A stretch of DNA of 64,000 bases from Liolophura sinensis (taxonomy: Eukaryota; Mollusca; Polyplacophora; Chitonida; Chitonidae), in NCBI RefSeq assembly GCF_032854445.1, contig NC_088301.1, positions 16,428,281-16,492,280 on the forward strand, read 5' to 3'. Within the stretch, counting starts at the first letter, position 1, and each line of letters opens with the position of its first letter. Both the position numbers and the translations under genes were made by a program. Below, one piece after another: positions 1 to 29,800 of this stretch. The notes under the pieces are model-generated. The model made no database searches, was not told the origin of the DNA, and was given only the letters and a program-made list of their open reading frames with translations.

Positions 1-228
1 TACACATTTAACTATTTTCGATACATTCCTTGTTTACTCTGGTCAGTTTGATGTTCTACGTTTACCCTCGTCAAATATTTGTTTTCTCCCATAAACAAAC
101 ATATCCCCAGATATGAAAAGTTGCATCTTGATCATTGTATATATGCTTTGGGTTTTATGTCGTACTTAAGAATTTGATCATTGTCATAGTTGAGAAAATG
201 TTGCGAATACTGTTTGTTGTTTTTGTAG

Positions 229-15824
<15,596 letters not shown>

Positions 15825-16139
15825 TGAAAACATACTGTGTAATCAGTAGTGACAGAGACCATGGAGAGTTGCATGCGCAGAACTGTATCAAGGAAATCTC
15901 CTCCATGGGTAAAGCTTTGTGAGAGGAAAATGAATCTGGGCCCAGTTTCACCAAGCGGTGGACTACATTTTTATATTGTATATTTGTGGTATGTTATTTT
16001 GTACGTCACAATTACCGTGCCAATGCCCTACATGTGCGACTATCACACATGTGCGACTTCTTTGTTAGACTGGGCCCAGTTGTGGGTTGGCGTAGTGGAA
16101 AATAATACCTGTATTGGCAAAATTTAGTGAAAAGTGATG

Positions 16140-17010
16140 TGAGCTGTACAGGAAAACTGAATTCTTTACAGCGTGGGAAAAGTAGTTATAGGTATTTTAA
16201 GGCAGAAGTTTTCTGCGTTTGAAGGGAGTTAGAAAGTGTTCACTTGGAAAAGTGAACTCTGATGGCCAAAGTTCTGTGACTGGAGCTGGGAATACACTAC
16301 TTGAATCAGAAGTTTTCATTCTCTGTATGCGTGGTCTTGTTTAAAGGGAGGTAAAAGGTTCGACAGGAAAAGTGAACTTGATTGGCTAAGTTTTGTGACA
16401 GGAGCTGAGAGTACACTACTTGAATCAGAAGTTTTCATTCTCTATATGCATGGTCTTGTTTAAAGGGAGGTAAAAGGTTCAACAGGAAAAGTGAACTTGA
16501 TTGGCTAAGTTCTGTGACAGGAGTTGTAAAAACTGTACTGCAGAAGTTTTTGGTGTTCAGACATGTGTAAAGGGAGGTGAAAAAAGGCTCGATGAGCACT
16601 GTGACAGGAGTTGCATGTACTGTTTAGACTGTGAAGAGAGATAAGATAATGTTCAACTTGAAATGTGAACTCTATGGACAAAGTTTTCTGACAGGAGTTT
16701 TGAGTGCACTACTTCAGAAGTTTTGATTCTGTATATGTGCAGACTTGTGTAAAGGGAGGTGAAAAAAGGTCAACAGGAAAAGTGAACTCTATTGACAAAT
16801 TCTTCTGACAGGAGTTGTTAGTACATTACTTCGGGACTTTTGATTCTCATTGTGTGCAGACTTGTGGAAAGGGAGTTAAAAAAGGTTCAAAAGGGAAAGT
16901 GAACTCCATGAGCAAAGAACTGAACTGCAGAAGTTTTCTGTGGATGTTCAGACTTGTGGGAAGAGAGGTTAAAAATGTTCAACAGGAAAAGTGAACTCTG
17001 TGTGATCACA
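16140..17010 (+). repeat. Degenerate ~120-bp tandem array in the 3' UTR
   Basis: Blocks AAAGGGAGGTAAAAGGTTC, CAGGAAAAGTGAACT, TTCTGTGACAGGAG, ACTACTTGAATCAGAAGTTTT recur in order. The GTGAACT element is at about 16252, 16372, 16491, 16665, 16782, 16899 and 16992. Copies vary by substitutions and deletions. Confidence 0.85.
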
Positions 17011-18246
17011 ATTGTGATGTGTTGTAAAGAGTAGAAAAGTCATTCAGGCATAGTTTGCAAAGAGTAACATGTGAAGAACTGTAGTGGAAAGACTTCTCCC
17101 AGTACAAGATTTGCTAGAAGACCTAGTTACAGGCTTTACAAAGGAACACACAATATACAAGTTTGTGAAGAACTGTAGCAGAAAGGAATTTTCCAGAGAA
17201 TTGCCTGAGTTTGAAAGTATAGCCAGTTGTGTATCAATTCTATCTGAGTGATGCTTTTCGCTGAACAAATGCCGTGCATAATTTTATGAAATTATTTGAG
17301 CTCAATCCTGTTAGATGTTTACAATGATGTACAGTTCATCCAGATGGTGTCTCACAAAATGTCACACGACTCATAAAGGCTGTATTAAAAGCAGAGAAAG
17401 ACAACTGTTTGACAAATGTGGGTACTTTCAACCAAAACATGGTGAACAGTTTGGTATGCTGGGAAGTAGGGGTCAACACTAGTATCCTTGCAGTACACCT
17501 CTTGAAATTGTTATTTGTTTACTCCTGGTTATAAAAATGATAAACCATTGATTAGACTGGTCGCCATACGTTAATGTCTTTGTATTGATGCTTTGTGAAA
17601 GATTTTTCTTTGTTGATGGGGTCATCACTTGGAACGAGCTGTAAGACACAAATGGTGTAGATTTGCAAATAAGTTTCTGCATACAATATTTAATGAAAGC
17701 AGCCACAAAGCATCATCTTCAGGGGTCATTATTAATGTCTTTGACATGTACTTGCCAAAAGCTGTTGATTTTCAAACATTGGCCACCCATGTGTAAATAT
17801 ATCCTAAATAATTATAAATTTCGTCCATGACTGACTTGCCCATTTTTCCTGGCTGTGAGAGTTCTGTTGATTTTAGAACATGTAGATAGGTGTTTTCAGG
17901 CTTGTTTGGAACATAGAATGGCATACCAAAAATGCACTTTTGGAACATTTATTTTCCTCTAAAAATGCACTTTTGGGGACGAAATTTTAAGTCATTTAGG
18001 GTATTTTCCTGCACGAGCCAATTTGGGTTTCAGGTGAGAACTGATTTCATTCGATTATATCGTTCAGTTCTGTTCTGTGGCTTCAATCATGAAATAACTG
18101 TGGATGACTGTGCCTAACCTGGATGGAATGGCAAGTTCTTGGCAATATTTACTTATTTGCTGTTATTGAGAAATATTCTCACTTATTAGTGTTCTTCTTT
18201 TAAGACTAGCATGTCGAATAACATAGCTACATTATCATTCTCTGTA

Positions 18247-18263
18247 AATAAAGTGATAATAAA
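18247..18263 (+). terminator. Polyadenylation signals (two AATAAA)
   Basis: AATAAA at 18247-18252 and again at 18258-18263, in an AT-rich context followed by T-rich sequence. They fit the end of the DDX43-like transcript. Confidence 0.5.
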
Positions 18264-18275
18264 TGTTTTATATTG

Positions 18276-20340
18276 TATTTTTTACGTACATAGTATGCAA
18301 TTGTATAGAAATGTAATATTGAATTGAATATATTCATAGCACATTGTTTCAATCTGTTGCAGTTATTTGCTGGACTTTAGAAAATTTAATAGAAGTAAAG
18401 CCAAGTATTACTGCATTTCATTTGCATGTAAAGTTTGACCTGTAAAAATGCACATTCATAACCACATAATACCCATGACTGATTGCTTCCTATCGGATGG
18501 TCAGTTTTATTGGTTGTTCGTCTGTGTTATAAAACTGAGACACAACCCTATAAGCTGTCACATGGGATAGTGATGACCAGGTTTATGGGTGGAAGGGATT
18601 TGGTAGGGGCCAGAGAAAAAGCAGTAACATCTAACCAGGTTAACAAACCCAACTTGTGGGCTGGTCAACAGATATTAAGCTCCCAAGGATAATGCAGTAG
18701 ACAACTGTCCACCTGGTGTCAGCCACAGCCTTCTTGTATGTGCGAGTTCCTCACCATGCTTATGTGACGTGTGCATTATATTTCATGTGGGCTTACATGT
18801 AGGTATGGTTTGCAGCATTACTTGAAACACATGCCTCTAGCAGTATGGAATATGGACTACGTATTAAATGAAATGGAATATGGACTCGCCTGAAGAATTT
18901 CGAGTACAGTTTAGCGAATTGTGTAATTCTGCTTAAGCCACGTTGCTAAAAGGGGCATAAAACGCTGTTTGACCAGAATAAATTGACAAGAGGCTGTGTA
19001 ACCATTTGTCAACTTTCAAGCTGTCGTCGCTGCCCTGATTTTACTCTCCATACTGAAGTGTTTTATACAAGTGTTTGAAGCACCATTCTGCTTTGGGGGT
19101 GCAGGACACTGACTGACTAATATGACCTAAAGCATTGGTACACCAACTAATGTCAGCAGAGCTTTACACTTTTTAGTACAACATTATATTTGTTTGACAA
19201 AATTAAATCGATTTAAAAAGGAGGGAGGAGGAGCAGGCCCCAGTGAAAATCCTTACAAATCCCATATATGAAAAAACAGGGGCTGGAATTGAACTTGAAC
19301 TCACTGTTCCAAGGTTTGAAATGAAAGATATCATATGTCAGGGAATGAGTGACTGACTGATAGTACATGAATTACCGTCACACAAAATTCTGAGTTAAGT
19401 AAGAGAAAAACAAACAAAAAGTTTAATTTTCAACAATTTATCACAAACCAAAGATCAGCCACTTGAAAAATTATAACTAAGCTATCATTTCCCAAGGATT
19501 GCGATAAGCAGCGACTGACTGATAGCACAGGAATTACTGTCACACAAAATTCATACAAACAATGGACAGAAGGTTTCATTTCCAAAGATTTATCATAAAC
19601 CAAAGATCAGCCACTTGAAAAATTATAACTAAAACTGTCCTGACTGAGATACACGTGGCTAAATCCCAACAAGGCAGAAATGGGTACATAAGACAACCTG
19701 ATTTTAATTCGAACATGTTTTTTAAGTACAGCATGAAGCAGGAAGTTCTGCTGGCCTAATTTTTGTCCACATACACAACACTGATTGGTCATTTTTTTTT
19801 TTTTTGGTGATTTTTGTTGTTGTTGATCTTCCTTATTATCATAATGTGTGGTTAAACATAGGTAAAATACAACCACATAAGGTCCATGTAACATCTTTGT
19901 TTTCCACCAGGTAGCCGAGTCCGAACAGGCAAATGAGTGAAACTAATACATGTACATCTAGGCTAAAAAATACATTGATGGATTATGACTAGGTAAACAA
20001 TAACATCATCTGAGTTTACGTCTCAATATTCATGAACTGATCAACAACAACGTCAAGAATTACTGTACTCACTGTTTCGGAAGTACTGTAGAAACTTACT
20101 CGCACATGTTGAAAACATGTTGTTAAGTCTATACAAAGCGAACATTTCACCTATTCTGGAAATCTGAAAAGCCTAATAACACCAAACTTCTTCCATTCTC
20201 AACAGAAGTGAAATAACCACACCTGCTTGTACTGTAGACACATGACTGATTTTGTATATTTGCCATGCTGTAATAGCTCATGGACATGATTTCTTTCTGT
20301 ATGACGAACATGTTACATACAGATAACAAATAAAAAGAAA
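18276..20340. other. Intergenic region between convergent genes
   Basis: No gene is recognised. It includes a ~165-bp tandem duplication at 19,342-19,632 (GACTGACTGATAGTACATGA / GACTGACTGATAGCACAGGA, each followed by AAGATCAGCCACTTGAAAAA) and short A/T runs. Confidence 0.6.
19342..19632 (+). repeat. ~165-bp tandem duplication
   Basis: Two diverged copies share TCACACAAAATTC, CAATTTATCACAAACCAAAG and CCACTTGAAAAATTATAACT in the same order and spacing. Confidence 0.8.
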
Positions 20341-20347
20341 AAATGCT

Positions 20348-20353
20348 TTTATT
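20348..20353 (-). terminator. Candidate polyadenylation signal of the ESCO gene
   Basis: AATAAA on the minus strand, ~370 bp past the stop codon, is the first clear signal downstream. Confidence 0.45.
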
Positions 20354-20724
20354 CATAGCTTTTCTTTTCTTCATGCTAATTTATGATTACTTTCAAGCTC
20401 AGATGAGCTCTTATTATAAAGGCTATAACCACAAGACTCCACAGGATAATCCACAGCACTTGGTATCTGGTATTATCAAAAAGCTGAACAAATTTAGTAT
20501 GAATGCTTGAATATATTATATTAACAAGGCTGCTTTCAAATCAATAAGTTTTTCGCATCAAGAGGAGATAATCACTACCCATTCAAAACATACTACATTT
20601 GTAGAACTTGTTTCTATCTGCGAGTTGAATGAATGTGAATTTGACAGTCCAATGAAAGGGCATGAATCGTGCAAGACACAGTCCATGTTTTAGATATGGT
20701 TCTGAAGTTGTGCTCTGAAGAAAC

Positions 20725-20860
20725 TCAGTTCCCGAGGTATTTGTAGACAAGGAAGGACTCCTTGCCAGTGTACCGCGCTCCAAGCTGTCGGCCATCTGGT
20801 GTGGGATCAGAGAAAGCCATCATATCTTTACTAATGATGACACCATACTCGAACCAATGC
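20725..20860 (-). CDS. ESCO2: ESCO coding exon 10 (C-terminus)
   Basis: Acceptor TTTTTGTCCAG, stop TGA at 20727-20725. MMAFSDPTPDGRQLGARYTG then FLVYKYLGN matches the family's end exactly, including the catalytic Asp. Confidence 0.95.
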
Positions 20861-23800
20861 CTGGACAAAAAAAAAACAAAAAACAAAAAGCAAAGTTTTC
20901 AACAGCGTACACTGTATATACATTATAAATTCATTAACAACAAAAGTAGTTTTGGCAAATCAAATTGGTCTGAATGTTTTCATATGTCGCCTTATGGACA
21001 TATAAACCAGCCAAGGTCATTTATAGAGAAATGTGATTCACAGAGTTTTGTGAAAGTGGATTCGGAATGATAACATTAATTATCCTGTATCACACAAAAT
21101 ACATTGCTTTTCATATATATATTCCTGTATCCTGCTGCCGACGTCACTGTGTCAGCTGACTAGGTCATCCCCCTTTGTTCGGCTGTGAAAACAATGACAT
21201 CGGGGAAGTCATTCGTCTCCTGCACTAAAGTGATTTGTCTTTTGCAGGATAAATTTGTTACATGGTTACAGTGTAACATGTGTGTACATGTGGTTGTATA
21301 TGTATGAGGGACTTTTTACCTAACACATTCCAGGAGTTTTGTGGCCACGCCCTGACGCCTCTTCTGACTGTACACCCAGATGCGACTGATGCCCACCATG
21401 GCAGGGGAGGGCGTAGTCTCTGAACACCATGGTCGATGCCCCGGCTGGCTGGATGCACTCCCAGGCTGCGAGTCGAGGATAACACGGTAACCCTGAGACG
21501 GTGAAAGAAAACAACACATTAGCTGACAGTGTTCATGCTGTGCTCAATACTGTCTTAATATCACATTTAACTTTAAGCCAAGTCTTCAGTTTTGTACTTG
21601 GCCCCAAAATACTTGTGTAACACAATATTAAATATGAACTAAATCTGTTGCTGTCCCATTTGGTTCCTGTACAAATGTATTGGTTCCAGGGTTTTGTTAA
21701 AATTGTAAATATACAACTGACTTACGACCGATGATAGCTAGTGCACTTCTGAACAACCAGGAAAACTGCCACTGTTTATTTTGGGTATCCTTTTAGTGGG
21801 CCAATTTGAGCTAAAATATTTTCAGACATTAAGACACCTTACCTGAACTGTTATATAACAAAATATCGTAACAATATAGGAATGTACTACATGTAATAAA
21901 TTTGTGATTCTCTCTTCCCTCTAAAAGTTTCTCCTTTATAAGGATCAGTCAGGTTTGCAAACGAAGGAAAACATGAATACCCTGAGTTAAAACCAATGTC
22001 TCCTCCGCAGGTATGTAACCACACCTTCTAACTTACAACAGTTATAAAACTAGCAAGATCTGGATTTGAGACTGTGACCTCATAAATTCCATAAAAAGAA
22101 AATGATGACCTCAAATTGTGCCCAGGTCATCACAAAGATGACTGAGTCATGCATATTCATAATACTGACACATAAATGATTAATTGTTGTACATTATACA
22201 CTTCGACTTCTTCGATATATTTCACACCATTGTATGAATTGATCATACCAAATGACCTCAAGTTATGTACAGGTCCCCACAGTGAATAGCCTAAACATTA
22301 CTGTACCCTTATTCTTCAACCATTTCAACCACCTCTGAATTTTGAAACATTCTGAGAGAACTAAGGCGAGCAGGTGAATAATGTGCACAGTTTTATGAAG
22401 CTTGAATCTTTAGTGACACAAACAAAGCATTTTTCGAATCATTTTCATAACAAATGTATGCATAAGTTCCACTGAAAAGAATGCTTTGAAGGTTGAAAAG
22501 GTTGGGGATTTACAGTAACCATTTTGACCAATGAGTGCAAGGTAAATCAGACACTGTTGGTACATAACCACTGCTCACCTGGGAAATGGGCTCTGCCACA
22601 CAACATCCCACCACTCTCTTCTCATCCGATATGTACAGAAATACCTGACAGGGAAAACCATTCCAACATTCATCTAAATTTGCCAGAGGATGCACAAAAC
22701 TGTCCCTGCTTTTGACCGTATTTTACAATTTCTGATTTAACATGTAATATTTTGGGTTTCACATCACATCATGCTTGCACACTCAAAAAGTAACAATCCC
22801 TGGATTTTCGTTAACCTCACAGTACTTTAATCAGAAAATTGGTTCGTGTTAATGGTAAGTTACATCGAAATCAATATTTGACATGAAGTGTGAAAGCTTA
22901 CTTAGAGTTTTTTTTGTATTATATACACAACCTTTAGCCTTAAACAAAAAATATGTATTTTGTCAAAAAAAATTACCATCTAACTTTTCACCCAATTTTT
23001 CAAATTTAACATTTAGCAAGTTATTTCAAAACAAAATCCCATTCATAGTTTTGACATAGGAGGCATGATTTTCAAACAACTAGCAGGCTCCAGACAGTGG
23101 TCTATTGCTGCCTTGTCTACAATGGTGGATGAACTTTTAGACAGTGTGACCATGTAACTCAATGTAATAATATGCTATACATGTAGTTAAATTAATTTCA
23201 ACTGCATACTTCATTGTTCTGACCACCTTCTCTGTTAAATTCTGCCACTTATGTGAATGAGGACCAAGTGCCTAAGGATGCTGGGGTGAATGGAGAGACG
23301 TTCTCACCTTATATGAAGGATGTGATGAAATCATTGTATCAGAGAATCCCAATTCTTGAGCCATTATCTGATTGATATCTTCAACCTGACAAAAAATAAT
23401 ATAAACCAATGTAAACAAAGGCGTAAACACAAAGAACAATGTAAACAAAGGTGTAAACACAAAGAACAATGTAAACAAAGGCGTAAACACATAGAAAGAA
23501 CATAGTGTAAAAGAGCATCTGATACCTTTGGCTTAAGACCTAAAATTTACAGATTCATGTAACAATGAAATTTATTTTAAAAAGTTCAGCATGCGAGGTT
23601 TCCCAGGGTAATATGCAAATATTTGAAAGCAACAAAATCTTCCACAAAAAAAAAGCAAAACAAAACAAATAGAGAAACACCTTGATTCTTCAACTTTTTC
23701 AACCACTGCTGCGAAAATATTATTAATAATTATTATAATATTTCGAAACCTTCAGAGAGCACTAGGGGTGTAGAGAAACAATCTCCATAGTTTCATAAAG

Positions 23801-26800
23801 CTTGTCGCATCTTCAGTGACAAATCATTTTTGGTGTCATTTTCATAATAATTGTATGCATATATTCCACTGAATAAAGTGCTCTGGAGGTTAAAAGGGTT
23901 GAAGATTTACAGCAATATCACCTACAGGAAGAGTAAAGGATAACTGTATTTCCATAACACAAAATTACACGACTGCTTTTTTGTAGTGTACAAAATGTGT
24001 AACATCTTACCTTTTTGTAAAGTAGGGGTTCATGTTATTTATTTATTTTTTTTAGATACATTGTAATCAACACTTACTTAAAACCCCATAATGCTGGGAG
24101 GAAATTTAATTTGCAGAGGTAGACAGTCCTACATGTACATGCATTTCTCAGTGAAATCATTATAACTCACAAGTATGACTTACAAAACTTGATTTAAGAC
24201 TGGCTTTGGTAGGGTGCATCTTTTTCATTTTATATTAGAGTTCTAAAGTTTTAGAGGAATGAGCCAGCTCTCTTTTCATTTGTTCTTTTTTAGAAAATTT
24301 CATAAGGTCATAATGCTGGACATTTGTATCAAAAAGAAAATACATTCATGATGACTGATGTGTTAAATCTTTATCTACATATGCGAGTAACATGTTGAGT
24401 CAAGTTAAGAGATTCGTCATGCTTCATTAGTGTCTTTTTCATTACTGCCTTACACACAGTGAATTCAGTGTGTCGGCACACAAAATGTCACATTTAGAAA
24501 TTATGATATTTAAATCTGACAAAAAAAGCTGAAGAGAGTCACACTTATTGAAGCGTAAAATACAGAAACAATCAACTCAGATTCAAAGTTACTAGTTTGC
24601 ACAAGAATATTTTCCTTCTCATGAATCCAACCTTCATGATAGCAGAGTAAGGACCATTTGTGAACTACAGTGAGTGAACTACAGGTTAGCATGGCAGCAT
24701 GGTGTATTGACAAAAAAGCCTTTCAGGGCTGCTGTGAGTTCAACTTTAGTTCATGCTGATTTCCTCTCCAGCTCAACATTGAAAGGTCTGCCAGCAACCT
24801 TACGGCTGATCGTGCGTAATACCCTAATGCTCGTAATACCCAAAATAAATAAACCAGTGTAATATCTCACCTTTCTCATGGCGTATTTAGGATCACCTGG
24901 CAGAACCATCAGCACACGTCCGCCATCATCATCATAGTCCTGTAACACTCGCTCCTTTTTCCAGCCCTGAATACAGGAACAGAACATACTTTCTCTTCTA
25001 CTTGCTGACTCAGTAGATACCTTACGCTGGCATGGGAATTGACAGTCACAAAAAAGTCTGAAGCTTCTCAAAAAAACGTCTGAAAATACATGTGCTTTAC
25101 CCACTCCCTCCCTCCAAATTACATTACCAATGTTACAAAATCAGTCACTTTTTGTTTTCAAATTTTATACAAAAAAAAAAAAAAAATTCTGAAATTGGCC
25201 AACTGTAGAAAACTCACATGCCTCATGCTAACCTCAGGATTCACCTGGAGTCCTGATTTAATCCAGCTGGAAGACTGTCTAACTCCATAATCTAACTGAC
25301 TAATCTCTGTATCTAACAGGTCTTCCTTGTGCCTTAAGTCAAATCAGCGAGATTACACGGGGTTAGGCGGGAGAAAGAGGGGGCTCTCGCAAACTCATGT
25401 CGATAAAAGACATGATTTTACAAAAGCTGCTAACGTTGCCGTTGAGTGGACAGACAGGGCTCTAAAAGATTATATATATTACTGCAAAATCCCACTTTTT
25501 AGCTTGATCAGTTTGCGAGAGCCCCCACCTTGTCTCAACCAAACCTGTGTGAACTGGCAAACTCGGGAAATGCCTATGAGGCTAATAAACTACGCCTTGT
25601 TAACACAGTGTGACTTGTTGAACCTATATCTGAATGGCATTAAACAAATGAAAACACCACAAACTCTGTTTTGTATGATTTGCAGAATTCAACAAATGAC
25701 ACATCATTTTAACACTATACATAGTACAGGTGGGAGTCTGATATTTATCGAAAAGTAATAATTTGAACTAATCTTGGGAAATACAGAAAATTGGATTTGA
25801 GAAGCAATAACAAATTTTTTTGGCAAAAAATCTTGGGAATTGTAATTCTTCAGCCTTTTCGTACGTTTGCAAGCTGTTTATTCAAGCATATTCTGAAGGC
25901 ACTGTTTTATGCTGACTGATAAAATTATACTTTTTGTAAAGCCCTGAAATTGGCCAATTCAACCAATGCAGTGTTGTCTCCAAAATGAAATTAAAAAGGT
26001 GCATAAATTGCACTGTAAGTTACTCTTTCACATGCGAAAAGGTTGAGGAATTAGGGTACAGCTGTTTTTAAAATCAGCTGGTACGACTTACAGGGAACCT
26101 GAGAGCCGTGATTAGGTTCTGGTGGAATTTGGCATGCATGGCTTCATCAGCTGATTCTCCTACTGTGTAAACCATACAGCAAACATCACACTGTGCAGCA
26201 CCAAGTTTGGACTGACCAGCATCCTGCAAACAGTCACCACAAACATTTGGTACATGTGTCGCTCCAACTGCTGTTTACAAAATCACATAATGACCTCATT
26301 GTTGAGATTTACTAGTTTCTAAACCACAATCATAAGAGTTCACTTTTGGAAAGGCTAATTTTACATGTCTATTACAAAAAACATGCAGAATATAACTACT
26401 GTGAGAGAATTACAGAAAGCAATTTTCTGATTCATTAATCTGTTATCTAGTTTTTGGTCGCACCTCTTGTGTGTTTTACAGGCGAGTTGAGTCTATGAAA
26501 TCCAAAAATGGAATACAAATAAAACTGAGAATACAACTTTTTATTTTGTTCAGGATAGTCCAGATTTAAATTAGATGACTTTCAAGTTTATATTCATTTC
26601 CTCCTCCAACATTAAAAAAACAAAAAACTGCAGCAATCAGAATTGGTATGGCTTTAACTGTATTTGACTTAAACATGTGTCCGTAAAGTACAGTTTAAAT
26701 GACAAATAAATGTCATAAGATACAGCTTTTGGTCTCTAAACTTTTTTTCCAGCTGAAGATCACCTTACCTTCTAAACAATCTACAAAACATCTATCTAAG

Positions 26801-29800
26801 ATCAACCGTGCTCTTAGAATCAGGCTAAATGGGTAACTTAGCTATGGAGTGAGTGAGTGCTTGGGGTTTAACGTCGTACTTACTTGCCTTACTGATACGG
26901 GTTGCACTCATACGGGTTGCACTATCCCCTTCATGCTGAACGCCAAGCGAAGAAGTTACTTCCTCTTTTAAAGTCTTAGGTGTGACTCGAGCCAGCATTA
27001 ACCCTGGATCTACTGTTCCCTAAACGGACGCTTTACCATCTGTGCTATCCGGGCCGGTCTTAGCTATGGACAAAATTCTATGTCAAGTACAGTACATACT
27101 GTACCTGGATATACATTTAGAAATAATTACTGAAAAGGCTCTGGCAAATGCACGAGGTTCTGCCTAATGCACAAGGTTCTGGCTAGTGCATAAGGTTCTG
27201 ACGAAAGCATAAGGTTCTTGATATAGGTCAACCAACTTTACACAACACTTATGTGAACTGCAACTTTACTTACTATGACAAGTTGGTCGGAGTTGTCTTT
27301 CCCTTTTTTCAATTTGTTCAGTCCTGGAGAGTTCACAGGTGAATGAGATGACCTTTGGGTGGGTGAATCACAGGGTCTACATTATCACAGAAAAAATATT
27401 TATTTATTTATTTATTCATCTGATTGGTGTTTTACGCCATACTCAAGAATATTTCTCTTAATACGACAGCGTCCAGCATTATGGTGGGAGGAAACCGGGC
27501 AGAGCCCAGTGGAAACCCATACCATCGACAGATTGCTGGCAGACCTTCCCACGTATGGCCGAAGGGCACAGAAAAAATAATAGCAACACATGTTAACAGT
27601 TATGATGCCTCTTAAATATTATCTACTGTATTTCGATTAAAGTTTAGCATTTTTTGTTCAGCTTAATAAATCTGTGATCAGAAAAACTAAGGTGTTCTCC
27701 TTAAAAGTACACTGTACCAATTTAAGTGATATATGTGCTTCTGAATGCGCATTTTTAATCTACCAAACTTTTGGTGAAATACAGTGCTTACATAACATGG
27801 CCTAAAATGTAGCCTAAAAATGGTCTTAAGTCATACTTCATATTAAAAATTTTAACCAAACTCAGCAGCCAATGAAATTGTCAAAGTACAGAGTGTAACA
27901 GTCACAGATTTGGTTCATATTCAATATACTGTTACACATTTATTTTGGGCAAAATCGAAGACTTGGCTTGGAGTTAAATCTTGTATTAACTCTTTAAACA
28001 CTTCTGAACAAACAGGCCCTGGAATCATTTGGCACGTGCATTCAACAAGGATAACAAAATCCTGGCAAATGTTTACTTGAAAATCTTGGTGACTTTGGGC
28101 CTTCCGGGAGCAGATGAGCGTGTGAAAATCGGGAAGTACTTCTGATCATCTGATGGGGGCTTCAACCCTCCTCCTGTTAAAAGGCAACAAGTGAATCTGA
28201 AAGTTAAACTCCACACTAAAAACGTTTTCCATTTACAATACTGTGATCCCTTTTAGGACTATGGAAAACTGAAGCGGCCAGAGTAAACCTCCAACTTGAC
28301 ATGTCCAGCAAGTTACAGACCAACTTTTCCCACTGTTAATTAGATACATGTACTTATATCATACTTTCTGGATAATATGAAACAGTCTTCAAAGAAGGCT
28401 AAGATTGTGGAAGCTTCCATATGAGCATTGAAGGCCAATTATAGTCACAGAGGTCCAATGAACAATTGAATGCGAGGGAATCTAGAAATTCCCTGTCCAA
28501 AGCTGGAGTTGAACCCACACCTCATGTGTCTGCGTTTGCGAGACTTTTTAAAAACTTCCTACCCATATCACAGCCACAGCATTCCACATTTTCTAGTGAA
28601 TAACCTTTCTTCTGAAATACATGTACAAGAGCTTTTATTCTGAAAACAAAATGCTGTTACTGGTAAATGATGCCTATGCAGTGCCCCCAGTACATGCTAT
28701 GAAGAAATGCTTCTCAGCTTCTTCTTTATTTTCTTTTTTTAAATTAAAATCATGTAAAGAATTGTGCATACCAGTATAGATAAACTTACATGTATATATT
28801 CAAAACAGAATACTGTCAGTGGCCAATGATCATGCCTCACGAAGTGTTCGCAAATAAGTACGTTAGATTTAATATTTCTTGGTTAATTTTATCAAATCAA
28901 GAATTGTGCTTACTTGTAAGTATAGAAAAACTTACTAAGAGTCGGGCCTGATTTCCCAGAGGATGATGTGCTTTCAGACAATTCAGACAGGCACACACTG
29001 ATATCCGATGAGACGGATGGGGAATTACGCCCACTGGAGCTGCCATCTTCAAACAGATCAGCAGAGTTGGTGTTGTCAGAATGACAGGCAGAATCTACTA
29101 ATGGACTGTCCGTCTCAACCTTTCCCACAGCCTCTTGCTGTTTGTTCTTGACATCAGGTACGAGTAATGTGTTTGCCTTTTTCACAAATTGGTTTAATGG
29201 CATTAGTGGTTTGGGTGATTGAGAAAACAGATCAGGAGTTTGTTCTGCCGCACTCCCAATACTGTCTGAGACTTTGTTCTCTTTTACTGAAACAGGAGTT
29301 GAATTCTCGTCACTGGAGGATGCAAATTCAAACACATTGTCCCTCTTGGACTCGTTCATGAGCTCCTCTCTAAGCTTTCTCATCATGGCATCATCATCAT
29401 TGTTTCTATTCCTGGAAGAATTCAGAGCCAGGTTCTTCTGTGCAGCAGTTGTTCTTGTCTTGGCTGACATCCACAGTTTTTTCCCTTTGTCAGCACTCCC
29501 CTTGCTGGGCATGTCCCCTGCTCTGTGGTGTACAAATTTCCAGCTGAAGCCCTGTTTGACGACTAGCGTTGTACTCTTTTCATTCTGAGCTTTATCAATG
29601 TCTGGAAGAGACCGACCCTTGAAGAATCTGTTGCTGTTTTTCTCCACATCCCAAGTTAATGGTTGATCAAACTCGTCCACCACAGCGTATGGGTCACCCT
29701 GGGCAGGTTTAGCCAGAACTGGGGAGGAAGACTTTATCCCGAGGTGGAAAACCAGAGCATCTTTCACCAATGGCTTTGCTACTTTACCAACACTTTCATT

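Larger units (their letters stand above)
15825..18275 (+). other. DDX43: Long 3' UTR of the DDX43-like gene
   Basis: From the stop codon no reading frame worth calling is seen until two overlapping AATAAA signals at 18247-18252 and 18258-18263, so the UTR is probably about 2.4 kb. It contains a degenerate tandem array (16,140-17,010). Earlier, unrecognised polyadenylation sites cannot be excluded. Confidence 0.55.

Noticed and set aside
28910-28935. Apparent PIP-box-like ending TLSKFF of the large ESCO frame
   Set aside because: The exon must end at the CTTA|GTAAGT donor for phases to match, so SKFFYTYK is intronic read-through.
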